Positions 47,801-62,800 are shown, numbered from the stretch's first letter. The stretch is 64,000 nt of DNA from Paraescarpia echinospica (GCA_020002185.1 CM034533.1:37616219-37680218), one strand, 5' to 3'. Notes: a model not told the origin generated them from the letters alone. Program-made: numbers and translations.

Positions 47801-50800
47801 ATTCTACAGTTTAAAAATTGACTAACTCTGTATGCAAATAATTTTTTCTGGTGGAAACCCTGCAGGCAGACATGTTCAATTGAACACCATCTCGACTTCC
47901 CTAGGAAGCAGTCACCCACGCTACAATCATTGTGCGAAGACTACTCGTACACCTACTGCCACCACAGCCAGGTACTGAACTGGAGCAACGTAGAGTGAAC
48001 GAACTTGTCCAAGGTTAGTCACAGCATCACAGGATCCGAACATGGGTTCTCTCGGTCAACAGCCCGAAGCTCTAGCTACTACATCACTGCATTCACTAGG
48101 CGACAGTGTGTATGTGTGTGTATGCGTGCATGCGTATGTGCGTGCGTGTGTGTGCGTAACCTATCCTTTCATCAGATGATTTGAGTAAAAAACATGAATG
48201 GCATTTATCAACATGGGCAAAGAAATCACAGTGAACAGCCAAGATTAAGTTATACAGACCTACATATAATTTTTTTTTTACAGGGGTAACAAGAATTGTC
48301 TGTGGCGCCATCCGCTTGACAAAATTATATTAACAAAACAACTGTGCAACGCACCCTAGTGTTAGTAGACTGCCAGCCAATTGTTGGCAAAGGATGATCT
48401 TTGGGACAATACAGATTACAATGGTGGAACCTTTCCAGAAGTAGGCTTTAATGCCAAACATGGCAGGTAGATACGATTATGTTTTTATGCAAATTATAGA
48501 TTGAGTCTTACTGAGTAAAAAATGTATTGAACTTTTTTCACCCAGACCCCCGTTTCCATGGTAACAAAGAAAATGTCCGCCATTCACAGTGTGACAGACA
48601 CAACGTTTTGTGGGACGGAATTGATTAATGCTTATCTACTCATTAACTGCAAATCACTGATTAATGATTTTGTATCTGTGAACTCCAAATGGGTCAAGCA
48701 CTGTATAGCATATTTTTTCCTTACTTTTTTAAAATAGGGTGTGACAGGCGCAACATAAGGGGACATAATTGTTTTCAGTGTTCCCCAAATAAATTCTCTA
48801 TGACTTATGTTTATTAATTTTTTTTATAAATCAACCGAGGAATGGTTCTGTGGCAGAAAGTAATTTTTTTATGTTCATTTAGCTAATTTCCTTTTTTTCA
48901 GAGGTACTCTAGTACACCTACCGCCCAAAACTATTGTCTTTTGAAAAACAATGCCAGATTCTCACCTCAATAACTCAGCAATGGGTGGGAGTAGACAGTT
49001 AGTGTCTTCATATAAATATACCTTCAGGTATATATTCAATACAAAAAATAAAAGAAGGCCTTCAGATATTCCTGTAAGTTTTATTTTTAGCTTTGAAATG
49101 CTGTCGTCAAAGGTTTTTCATTTTTATGCCAAAATACCCCCATTTTTAGGTCTACAAAATAGCTACAGAAGAGGCAAATCTTGAAGAAACTTGCTAAAGT
49201 TGTCTTTCCTGACAGATTAGACCATGTGTTATCCCTAAAAAATGGATATTCATTTTAATAACCGACTGGCAAAGCTAAGAAGTTTAGAAAATGAAAGTGT
49301 TCCATTTTTTGTGACTTCTCTCTTAGGCATTTTGACAGTGTTAGAAAACACACAAGTTTTTGTAACGACTTGTCTTAGCCCCTTGAACAGTAACTTATTA
49401 AGTTACCTTAGGGCATAAGGAACAAGTGTGTGATAGTCATTTATTGAGGTTGTGGTCATCATGCTTCAGTCTGCCGATATACACCTTACAAAACTCATCA
49501 TTTAGAACAGCTAAGGGAAAATGAGAAACAGTGAATACTCACAGCAAACATTCCCGCGAAACTGATGATTGCAGCTGCCCACTCAAAGTCTAAACTATCA
49601 TTGAGGTATCCACCAACAATTGGGCCAAGGAAGAGACTGCAAGTGACAGAGAATAATTAACAACACAGCAAAAACCATGATACAAAAGAAACAAGTTTTC
49701 ACTGCCATTTTTCAATAATGACTTTCACTGCAGGATTAATTTTTCCAAAAACATTTTAATCTGCCTCCATTATCTGACTTTTCATCAATCCCATTTTATA
49801 CAAAAACAAACCTCTCTAGTCTTGGTGCACCCTCAATTGTGCAAGTGTGTTATTTAATTTTGATGTTAGCAGAAAAATTTGTAAATTAATACAGCAAATC
49901 CATCCTTTTGCAAGTTATTCGATCCAAAGAACAATGGCAACTGTTTCAATGGTTTTAACGAAATTACACTCGTTTCTAAATTGAAACTGTCATTTAATTT
50001 AAAAGACATTTAAACAGTCAATATGTTAGAATATATATAATATTATAGATGAGGTCTTGAGGTGATGTAAGAACTTTAGTGATATTCTCCAGTAAAAACA
50101 ATCACAGTCTGTGTTTTGAATTAAATCATGCTGCACAAACCAGACAAAGAAATAAGTCGAGGAGCCTGATCCAAACAACTTTGACTTTGAAACAGCTTGC
50201 CAGATCTGGATGCAGAAACTGAGAAGAGTCAATGTGAAATTCTGAGACTAAGTTAACCAGGACAGCCACATGCTGTTGAACCATATGCATAGCCTGAGAC
50301 TTTCATGCTAGACTGCCTCAACTTGCTCGATTGCTTGAATTTCAAATTATTAAAATGACATAAAACAAGATGTGCTACTTTTATGTAATATTTAAATGAT
50401 GTTCAGAACGTCAAACATATTATTTTTGTAGGGGGACATCTTCAGAGTATTTGTACCCTGCGCATATAGTACTTCCTTTGATTGGAATCATATATACTTA
50501 TTCCCTCCATCCCTTTCACAAATGCTGGGGAGACCACTGTGATCCAAAGTTAGTGTATTAATAAACAGATAGTAAGTGACTCACCCTAGAGAGAAGAAGA
50601 AGTTGAAGACACCAGATACCATGCCGTAGGTGTCGAGAGTGTTCGGGTAGCCGTGTCTCCTGTCAACAAAGTCACATGTCACCACAACACATGACAGACT
50701 GAATGGAACAGTGTGGCAGACTGAACAGACCAGCGTGACAGACTGAATGGACCAGTACAACAGACTGAATGGACTGGTGTGACAGACTGAATGGACTGGT

Positions 50801-53800
50801 GTGGCAGACTGAATGGGCCGGAGTGACAGATTGAATGGGCCAGTGTGACAGACTAAATGGACCAGCAAGACAAAATGAATGGACCGACGTGACAGACTGA
50901 ATGGACCGACGTGACAGACTGAATGGACTGACATGACAGACTGAATAGACCAGCATGACATACTGAATGGAACGGCATGACAGATTTAATGGACCGGCGT
51001 GGCAGACTGAATGGACCGGTGTGACAGACTGAATGGACCAGTGTGACAGACTGAATGGATCGGTGTGACAGAATGAATCGACCGGTGTGATAGACTGAAT
51101 GGACCGGTGTGACAGACTGAGAGGACCAGTGTGGCAGACTGAATGGACTGGTGTGATACACTGAATGGACCGGTGTGACAGACTGAATGGACCGGTGTGT
51201 GACATACTGAATGGACCAGTGTGGCAGACTTAATGGACCAGTATGACATACTGAATGGACCAGAGTGGCAGACTGAATGGACCAGTGTGACAGACTGAAT
51301 ATGCTGGCATGACAGATCGTATACCCACGTAGCGGTGATGAAGAACTCCTGGAAGCAGATGACACAGCTGCCTATGCCCAGCCCCATGAGTGCCTGGCTG
51401 ATGTTTAACAGCCACAGGGGTTGACTGCAACACAGAATGCTGAATAAAATAATAATAGCAAAAGTATTTATATAATGCCCGATCAATCGGAATTGCTCTC
51501 GGGTGCTTTACATACATTTATAATACTATTTTACATAAAAGTAATGCTGACAAGTTAAACATGTAAAACAAATCTACTAAGATACTCAAAAAACTACTTT
51601 ATATATATTTGTTTATATAAGTGACTCTAAAACAATGACACTAAATATGCTAAAAAAACTCCTAATATAATAAAATATACGATAGCTACCGAATGAACAT
51701 AAAAAGTGAATGGACAAAATTGGTGAGTAATTAAACTGCTTGTTTAAACAGGTGAGGTTTTAAGTGTTTTAAACATTTGTAGTGATGATGCTGCTCTGAC
51801 TGAAGGTGGTAAATTGTTCTATAGAACGGCTGAGCAAACAGTGAAATGGCGATCACCATGGGTGACAGTTTGTAGGTAGACATTCTACAGAGTTCCTCTC
51901 AGAAAGAAATGAGATAACCATAAGTACAAATTAGGTAGTGTTAACAAATGTCAGCATTTATGTATTCGTGTAGAGCGTACGAAAGTGGGTCAAGTACTAA
52001 TCGTTGTACTATTGATAAAAATGTTGGTCACATGTGATTTGCATAACCGTAGTAATTTAAAATAAATGTTAGCCAACATTATTAAGATGGTTGTCATGAT
52101 ATGTCCTTTGCATGTACCACATTAAAACACTGTTACATACCTACATATAACTGTCAATTAGGAAATATTTTAACATTTTGAAGTATTAATTCAGGGGAGG
52201 GAGTGGGTCTGAGAAGGGGGTCTGAGAATATGCTCTGTATGAATAGGTAAATGTCGAAAATTGTAAACAAACGCTTATGGGTTCAGGACCCATCAGTAAT
52301 AAGGTGGGTACTTACATGGGTATATGTAGGAAGGGTGCAGGACCCTTCAGTAATAAGGTGGGTACTTACATAGGTATATGTAGGAAGGGTGCAGGACCCA
52401 TCAGTAATAAGGTGTGTACTTACATTGGTATGTGTAGGAAGGGTGCAGTACCAATCAGTAATAAGGTGGATACTTGCATAGTTATATGTAGGATGGGTGC
52501 AGGACCCATCAAAAAGATGGGTACTTACATGGGTATGTGTAGGAAGGGTGCAGGACCCATCAGTAATAAGGTGGGTACATGCATAGGCATATGTAGTAAG
52601 GGTGCAGGACCCATCAGTAATAAGATGGGTACTTGCAAAGGTGTGTAGGAATGGTGCAGGACCCATCAGTAATAAGGTGGATACTTGCATAGGCGTATGT
52701 AGGAAGGGTGCAGGACCCATCAGTAATTAGGTGGGTACTTACATGGGTATATGTAGGAAGGGTGCAGGACCTATCAGTAATTAGGTGGGTACTTGCATAG
52801 GCATATGTAGGAAGGGTGCAGGACCCATCAGTAATAAGGTGGGTACTTACATAGGCATATGTAGGAAGGGTGCAGGACCCATCAGTAATAAGGTGGGTAC
52901 TTACATAGGCGTATGTAGGAAGGGTGCAGGACCCATCAGTAATAAGGTGGGTACTTAAATAGGCGTATGTAGGAAGGGTGCAGGACCCGTCAGTAATAAG
53001 GTGGGTACTTACATAGGCGTATGTAGGAAGGGTGCAGGACCCATCAGTAATAAGGTGGGTACTTACATAGGCGTATGTAGGAAGGGTGCAGGACCCATCA
53101 GTAATAAGGTGGGCACTTACATAGGTAACCCTTGAGTAATAAGTGGGTACTTACATAGGTATATATAGGAAGGGTGCAGGACCCATCAGTAATAATCCGG
53201 CACTACTGATGCAACTGCCTACAGCCACCATCGCTGGGCCCCAGTGTGGCTGCAACAAACATTCAAAGGGGTTGTTACCATTCACCCTATTCAACAGCAA
53301 TTCAACCGATTCCACATATTACAAGGCAGATACAGTCATGCCTACATAACCAATAACAATACATTTGTTTGTCTAAAGGCCAGGATACACTGGCACTTTT
53401 CCGCAGACCAGACCTCACCAAACCAGACCAGACCAGATCAGACTCACTATTACTGCAGTGTATAAGCTACACCGACTGCACTGTTTTCAAAGCTGGCGTG
53501 ACGTCAAAATCACATAAACTGGGAAACTTTTCAATAGCAGACATTGAGTTTGGAAGAATTGAGGCCAAGTTAGTTGGCTGACTTTTGGAAATGACAGGCC
53601 TGTGATGGTTGATTTTTATTTAAACTTGTTCGATTGTAAGAAAAGAATTGGAATAAGAAGCCAACAGCTGTACCTTTTTGTCAGCAACATATCCCCAGGC
53701 TGGTGCAGAGAAGCCATAGACACCAGTAGCCGCAAGAAACACCACTCCGAGTAGAACTGGCGACATATGGTACTGCAAACAAACATGTTTCCTCGTTGTA

Positions 53801-56800
53801 CAATCAACAGTGAATTACCATTGAGCTGTGTTTTCACATGTAGCTAGGTGGGAAGGTATTGCTTTACATGATCAGTTAAGACTCCAAATCAATTTATTCT
53901 CCATGAGCAGTACCGGTAAATATACATTATTTTGAACTTCCGCTACCTGAAGCTTCCATAGCACTATTCTTATCTTCTTCTTCCCCTTGCTCCCTTGCAG
54001 GGTGGGGTCCACGTCACTTGGTAGCTTCTTCCCCTTGCTCCCTTGCGGGGTGGGGTCCAGGTCACTTGGTAGCTTCTTCCCCTTGCTCCCTTGCGGGGTG
54101 GGGTCCACGTCACTTGGTAGCTTCTTCCCCTTGCTCCCTTGCGGGGTGGGGTCCACGTCACTTGGTAGCTTCTTCCCCTTGCTCCCTTGCGGGGTGGGGT
54201 CCACGTCACTTGGTAGCTTCTTCCCCTTGCTCCCTTGCGGGGTGGGGTCCACGTCACTTGGTAGCTTCTTCCCCTTGCTCCCTTGCGGGGTGGGGTCCAC
54301 GTCACTTGGTAGCTTCTTCCCCTTGCGGGGTGGGGTCCACGTCCACTTGGTACTTGGTAGCTTCTTCCCTTGCTCCCCTTGCGGGGTGGGGTCCACGTCA
54401 CTTGGTAGCTTCTTCCCCTTGCTCCCTTGCGGGGTGGGGTCCACGTCACTTGGTAGCTTCTTCCCCTTGCTCCCTTGGGTGGGGTCCACGTCACTTGGTA
54501 GCTTCTTCCCCTTGCTCCCTTGCGGGGTGGGGTCCACGTCACTTGGTAGCTTCTTCCCCTTGCTCCCTTGCGGGGTGGGGTCCACGTCACTTGGTAGCTT
54601 CTTCCCCTTGCTCCCTTGCGGGGTGGGGTCCACATCACTTGGTAGCTTCTTCCCCTTGCTCCCTTGCGGGGTGGGGGTCCACGTCACTTGGTAGCTTCTT
54701 CCCCTTGCTCCCTTGCGGGGTGGGGTCCACGTCACTTGGTAGCTTCTTCCCCTTGCGGGGTGGGGTCCACGTCACTTGGTAGCTTCTTCCCCTTGCTCCC
54801 TTGCGGGGTGGGGTCTATGTCACTTGGTAGCTTCTTCCCCTTGCTCCCTTGCGGGGTGGGATCCACGTCACTTGGTAGCTTCTTCCCCTTGCTCCCTTGC
54901 GGGGTGGGGTCCACGTCACTTGGTAGCTTCTTCTACTTTTCTTGTCAGTTCTTTCCACCTCTCTCTCTCGTCCGCAATTGCCATCCATTCATGGCTGTTT
55001 ACGCCAGCCCTCCCTAGGTCTCGTTTTATGCTGTCGTTCCATCTCAGCCTTGGTCTTCCTCTCCTTCGTCTGCCACCCTCTTCTACTTTCCACGCTCTTT
55101 TCGCCAGTTCTTATAGTGTATTTTATTTAGATAAGGTGTTTATTTCAAATTTTTTATTACATAAATTTAATTAGGTTCATTATATTTTTTTATTTTTACT
55201 GTTTATAAATCTATCTATTTTTTCATCATTTTTTAATCCATTCTTCTTACGTAAAGTGCTTACAAAGGAAATGCACTTTATAAAAGATTGGTTATCACTA
55301 TCTCACATTTCTCTGGACGTGGACGGCAAGAGCGATGTCTGTGAAACCGATTGAGAAGGAAAAGACGATGAGAAGAAGGCCGAGTAGTAAGACTTTTGGA
55401 ATCCTGGCGAATGACCAGAATGACTTGCCCACATGTCTGGTGTCCTCTGTGGGAGCAAACAAACACATCGCATTAGACAGCGTCATAAATAAAATAAATA
55501 ATTTACACATACAACTCTTACCCATTTGTAAACATCACTATTATAATAATAATTATTTTATAAATGTTATACTTTTAGTTCCTCTTAACAGATTTTACTT
55601 ATGCCACTAGGAATACAGTTTATTATTAATGTGTTGTACACTGCCAGCCCAATTATATAAGCAGAACAAATTAATTCTGATATATTAATAGTTGGTGTCT
55701 ATGTATCATAGTATTGAACTTCTATCTATACATGAAGCATTGAAATAGAAGAAAAATTATTTGAAACGTATCATAATAAAAGTATAAATTTAAATTCCAA
55801 ACAATACTACACATAATACTAACAGATTGCAACTGCGATCTTAGCAGAAATATGCAGAATTACTACAATGACAACTGTATGCCAGCAATTACTGCCTTAT
55901 GCCCACAGCTCAGAGAACTCTAAACGAACCTGACTGTGGTGGAAGCAGGGTCCACGCCAGACACCCAACTGCCATAAGAGCTGCACCGCTGGATATAAAA
56001 GGCAGACGGAACCCACCAATCTGCAAAAGTGAAATGGAATAATTTCTCATGATGTGATGACCATTACTTCTGTCATGTGTTACCTGGGTAATTCTCACTG
56101 TGCAAAATATAAAGGCATTGCCAACGAAATGAACATGTAATCCTTGGCCAATGCAAGGACAGATATTAATTACTCATATTTCATTACATATTATTCAACA
56201 TAGTAAATGATAGTATTGTACACAAAAGAATGAATATTAGTTTATTTAAAATGAGCTAAGAGGCCCTGAAGTCCTTTGGACTATATTGTGATTTTGAAAT
56301 TATTATTCAAATGTTTTTTGGTGAATCATAGTTTCAGATCATTAAGGGGTACGATGAAAGTAAAAATGTTTACATGTTTAGTAGTGACTATATGCATGCC
56401 AGTGAAGATACATATGGAAATAAAATATTCGAGTAGCCGTTTCATGAAGATTGTATATAGTAGGTAATGTGTTATTAAAAATACTGTTGAATTTGATCCC
56501 AATACTCTGCTAATTAGGCCAATTTCCAGTGGTTGTAGAAACCTTACAGGAGGGTTGGTGAGCTCCAATCTCAAGTGTAGCACAGTTAAGGCCAGACACC
56601 CCAGGTGAAATGGTGTTTTTGACAAAAAATACTGAAAATGGTTTTCTGCCAGATTATTATACCTTTGTATGCATACTATCAATAAAGTTAACTTCTATGA
56701 CAATTACATACCTCTAAGTGAGTTTTAGTCATGGATTAAGCATGTCGATATCATGTAATGAAATCCATTATGCAATCTTTGACAGCCATTTTCTCCAAAA

Positions 56801-59800
56801 AAAAATTCTTCAAATTTCTGCATTTGGAAACGGGATATCTCTTGGAATAATTATGCTATGTAAATAAAGTCTTCAGTGTTGCATTCAGCATATTCTACTG
56901 TGTGCAATGATCAGACACTTTTTTTAAATCATGAATAGTTTGAAAGATATAGCCATATTTGTTGCAAAAAAAGAAGATTTTTTTCGTATTTTACCAAAAA
57001 ATTATTTAAAAAATAAAAACACATTTAAAAAAATGCTCTGATCATTGCACAATAGACTCTATAGAGAACATGGATTTGCAAGAATTATACCGATATATGG
57101 ATTCAATAAAAAGTGGCAGCTTTTCAAAATTAGCCAATATTTGCTCAAAATGGCAGCCATTTTGTTTGTTACCATGGAAACGGGGGGTCTGGCTGAAAAA
57201 AGTTCAATATATATTTTACTCAGTAGGACCCATTTCATGCATTGGGCAGAAAAAATTGAACTGTTTGCACAAATTAAAAAATAATCCTATCTACCTGCCG
57301 TGTCTGGCCTTAAAGGATGTTTTAGAAAATGTGCACACATTTTCTGTTCTCATTTTGCCCCTACCACCCTCCCCCAGAATGAAAAGAAGAAAGTGATGAA
57401 CTATGATAAAACTTTATGCGTTTTGACTTAAAAACAGTAGCAATTAATAACATGAATTAATGAAATCATTATACAAGGTATAATTATGCTGTCGGTGTGA
57501 CTATTCTTGTAACGTACAATGATGGTCATGTTGATTTAACTCAACAATAAGCCTTACACATATCAAGGTAATGCAGGACTGATGTTGATCACATGACCCA
57601 CAACTGTGACTGAAATGTCATTAATAGTCCACCTGGTAGTAACAAACTAACCATTGCAGTTTGGAAGATAGATTACAGAATAATTACTCTGGTATATGGG
57701 CATATGGTCTGGGTCCAAAAGAATGGCTCATCAAGTGTGACATAAGGCGTGAAAAATTAACTGTTATCCCGATACTCTGCTATTTAGGCCGATTTCCAGT
57801 GATTGTAGAAACCTTGCAGAAGAGTTGGTGAGCTACAATCTTGCATGTAGCACAGTTAAAGGTTGTTTAAGAAAATGTGCACACATTTTCTGTTCTCATT
57901 TTGCCCCTACCACCCTCCCCCAGAATGGTAAGAAGAAAGAGATGAACTATTATTTGTTCACAAGGTACATATACAAAGTGTGCATTTTGACTTTAAAAAG
58001 TAGCAATTAATAACATAATACTGACTGAATTGGGGCGAAGTAAAACCCTTAGAATGATTCAATCAAATACAGATTTCTCGTGCATAGTGGCAGTAAACTA
58101 AGATACATCTATAAAAAATTAGAGAAAAAGTTGCTGAACAGTTTCTGAGATATGGTACCTAACGGCGCACCGCGGACGCAGAGTGATGGCATTAGTCCGT
58201 TGGACCTTCGGCCCAAAGGACTAAAAATTGTACAGATACTCTTTGCATTGGATAATTGTCCATATGTTATGTGTGGATACTTCATTAACCAGCCATATCT
58301 TAAGCATTTTAAGATATATGTTCCATTTCACAGCACTTGTCAAACAAAGTTCTATATAATAATTACCATCAAACTAAGTGTGCCTCTTTGTTGATTTGTC
58401 TGTCTGATCATACCTCTGTCAGTTTTGCATATATGCAGCTGATATTTTGTAAGTGTGTTAAAAAGCCCATTGGGGTGGTTCATACATTTCCAGTTTTTTT
58501 TCTAAGTTAACCCGGGGGGTCCAAGCGGGATGGGGACCTTGGGCCCCCGTTGCACCCACCTGGTAGAGTAGCCCTCCCAGTGGTGGTCCAGCCATCATCC
58601 CTAGTCCACTGAACAGTTCCAGTGTACCCTTCAACCAGAGCAAAAAACAACAATAATCTTCAGAAGGGATCACCTCAAAATGTTATTTTTGAAAACTAAA
58701 AAAATGGTTTTACTACGACATTTAACCGCTGTTTCGCTTAACATTGTACAGTGTGTATGTCGGTGTGGCTTTCAAAAAATAAAAGTTTTTATTTCATAAG
58801 CATGCTGGTAAAAGAGAGATAAGCCAGTTACATTCCCGTTACAATCACATAAGCATGCTTGTGCCTGTGTGGTACATGATGCTTAGAATGGTGTTGTTCC
58901 AATAAATCAATCAGTTGGTAGACACTTCCGATCAGTTAAGTTAACTGATAACAATCTTGTGTGACTGTTGATTGTTTTGATTACAAGACAAGTTTTGTGT
59001 GAAACATGTACGATTACTGAATGTCCAAAACACAATGCAAAAGATTCCTTATTCAAAACTGCTACCCATTCATGTTATGGGAAGATAAACCCATTAAATA
59101 TACAAACCTCAGGGTCGTTTAATAATTTTTCATTCGTAAGTATTATGAACAGGTATGTGCATTTTCATATGATGAAATGAAATATGTTGCAGTGTTTCCT
59201 CTGGTATATGACAAGCGAGGTGGGCCACCACGCCCAAAATATGCTGAAATTGCCACCTCGTAGCTATTGCGTGTGCGCATTATTTTTGTTCTTTCGCGAT
59301 TCAGCGTCGGCGAGCGGCACGGAATGACACCACAAAGTCACTTATATTCCTGCAAAATCGCAGATTTGTACATCGTTTAGTCATCTTAACGTCGCTCAGG
59401 GCCGGTTAGAATTTACCTCTTGGAATTAACTGCATTGGACAACATGAATGACATCAGTTGTCCAATCACGGAATATTCCCGCGGGATCCCCGGTGTCTCC
59501 AATGGTGACACCTTGCGGAGTTTCGACACACTAGAAATGTAGACATTCATATAACACGGAGCCCAAACTGTAACTACGTTTGGGAGACATGTTGAACTCG
59601 GAGAAAAAAGACAAAGAAAACGTTAGCTGAACGAAGATGTATTTTGTGCTCAATTTTATTATTATAGTATGTGCCCACATTAACTCAGAATGCTGGTGTA
59701 GCTGGTGTTGAATTTCTGGCTGATGGCACTATGTCACTAGTCGGCACTTGTGTCGAATCCCGACCCTTTTAAAGCCCAAATAAAAACCCTGCATCCTATT

Positions 59801-62800
59801 CATTAGTCGGCACTTGTATTGAATCCAGATCCTTTTGAAGCCTAAATAGCGACCCGGTTTGTGCTAGTCTGCATCGCTGCAGCCGCGCATTACTGCACAG
59901 CGCGCGTAAAATGAGCGATATAGCAGCGTATGTTGATACAAACCGGGGCGCTATTTATGCCTCAAATGGGCATAAGGCACAATACTCTTAAAGGTAAATA
60001 CGCCTAGGATAATGATGAATGATGGAACTATCTCACTGAGGTATCCAAGTTTGGCAAAACTCAAGTTATAATAGCGAAATCGAGGTGACAACTTACCATA
60101 ATATTATGATATTATAATCATTTAAAGGTGATGATGAAAGAGTATTCAGATGATACCACTGGATGCTTCCCAGAGAAGTCGAGATGGTGTTCGACTGAAC
60201 AGGTCTGCCAGGGAGTAAAGTGTAAAGCGCTTTGAGCAGTACTGCGCTATATAAGAACTTACCTTTTACTTTTTTACTGCCTCTGTCAGCGTGATAACAA
60301 GGCCAAGGGTTAGTGCAAGAAAAACATAACCACAACCAAGTACCAGTGATCAAGTGGAAACCACACCTCAACTGAGTACCAGTGGTCAAGTGGAAACAAC
60401 ACCTCAACTGAGTACCAGTGGTCAAGTGGAAACAACACCTCAACTGAGTACCAGTGGTCAAGTGGAAACAACACCTCAACTGAGTACCAGTGGTCAAGTG
60501 GAAACAACACCTCAACTGAGTACCAGTGGTCAAGAAGAAACAACACCTCAACTGAGTACCAGTGGTCAAGTGGAAACAACACCTCAACTGAGTACCAGTG
60601 GTCAAGTGGAAACAACACCTCAACTGAGTACCAGTGGTCAAGAAGAAACAACACCTCAACTGAGTACCAGTGGTCAAGTGGAAACAACACCTCAACTGAG
60701 TACCAGTGGTCAAGTGGAAACAACACCTCAACTGAGTGCCAGTGGTCAAGAAGAAACAACACCTCAACTGAGTACCAGTGGTCAAGTGGAAACAACACCT
60801 CAACTGAGTACCAGTGGTCAAGTGGAAACAACACCTCAACTGAGTACCAGTGGTCAAGAAGAAACAACACCTCAACTGAGTACCAGTGGTCAAGAGGAAA
60901 CAACACCTCAACTGAGTACCAGTGGTAAAGTGTAAACTACACCTCAACACAATGAAACAATCATGACTACTGACTTTTATCAATCATGATTACTACATTT
61001 TTTTTTAATCTCCAGGAGAGCATGCCGGACCCCCCTAGCAATGCTTCGCATCTGCGGCACTCGCCCACCCCTACCACCTCGCCCGTCATTTTACCCAGGG
61101 GAAACACTGTGTTGTATGTTTACATCAAAAAAATTAAGAATAACCTTAAAACAGGCATATTTTTGTCTTCAAACAGCTACTTACAAAAACTGAGGCAACG
61201 TTTTCTGGGAATTCATTAGCTAAGATGGCAAAACTTGATGTCATAAAAGCTGCACTTCCCGCTGCCTCAACAGACCGAACTAAGACACACATCACAATGT
61301 AGGTGGCTCCATTTGGACTGCCATCGAGGAATCTGAAGGACGAAGAGAAGTAGACAATACTTTATCACCACAAACATATGTCATGACATTGTATAAAATG
61401 AAACGCACGATATACAGGAGAAACACAGTTAGACAAGTTTAGTGAATACTTTTGGCTGGTTCACATATCATTAGAACAAGGTTGACCGTTTCTCATTTAT
61501 AAAATAATGATCTTAATACTAGACTAAATGTGTTGATGGTATACTGCCTACCAAAATGTGTTTAAAAAGCCAAAAATATTGTTCGCAATTTTAAATGTTG
61601 AAATCGTGATCACAACATTTAGATTGTATACAGCCGCTATATTGGCAATTATTGAGGACTATGGACAAAGGCGTCTGAATCTGTAAATACCTTTGAAGTT
61701 GGAGGATTCCCATACTCCTGACCAGATTTCATATTAAAATAGATTAAGAAAGTCTCCATCATTGATGACCAGAGACGAGATAGGATACATAATACAGATT
61801 CAGTGACATAACAAGTATGTCACAACATATTCACCAGTGCCACCTGGTGGTAACTTACCCAAACAACATTCCACTACAGCCACAAACCATCATGCCACAT
61901 ACAAACGTGAACTTTGCACCAATTGTCGTCAACTAAAACACACATATAAATATAAACGTTCCACATTTTAAACATGTAACAAACAAGTTAAACCAGCTTT
62001 TGCAATTCTTTTGCTTGACTTATTTTAGAATAATTTTGTTAACAATCAAACCAACCTAGTATCCACAACAGCATGCCAGCTTGTTTATGAAAATGCATTA
62101 TTTAGTTGTGATGAACTAATCGAACAAACTACAAAATTAATATCGGCTACTCTCAGTCGAGACCCAGTGAGAAATGGCAAAAATGCTCCAGCTGCACATA
62201 CTATAACTTTAGTAAAACTACTCACACTTTTACAAGTTATCTGATCTAATTATCGATGTCTTCCATGATTTAACAAAACTACACATTATTTTATATAACT
62301 TACTAATCTATATAATTCATGCATTATGACACCACCTAACTGGATATTAACCTTTTATTTATAATAGAGCTCCTGAACTGGCTACAACTGATGTACTGTG
62401 GTGAGATTGTGAATGGAGCTAGACTGCCACAACTAACAGTTGTGACTGTATACAGCAAGCAAATGTGGAAGGCAAAATAGCATTTAGAATCGATGTGTAT
62501 AATTTAGAACAGCCATAACTTAACTGCAGAGTGTACCAAGAATCGTTAATGTTGAGTGGGAATGACACACGTTGACATTTTCTACAAACCAATGCTCATT
62601 GGGCATAATAGCTTGCTATACATTGAAATATCACCTCATTCAACAATAGTAAGATAGGATGTCTATGGATATGCTGATTGTGGGAATGTGACACACATAC
62701 TAATAAACGTCTATAGCGCCTAAATCCTCAGGAATCTGAGCTCAGAGTTGGTAGCCAAAATATTGTTCTTGACAGGTTCGATATGTCAGTTGTGCTTCAT

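Noticed and set aside
53872..54782. Long ORFs of 220-290 codons with DPTPQGSKGKK or GVGSTSLGSFFPLLP repeats
   Set aside because: Open in multiple frames on both strands because the 48-bp unit is a multiple of three; derived from a LINE tail array in an intron.
60093..60983. 296-codon minus ORF with repeated TTGTQLRCCF and 193-codon plus ORF with ETTPQLSTSGQV
   Set aside because: Pure 36-bp repeat translation, lying within SLC18B1 intron 4.
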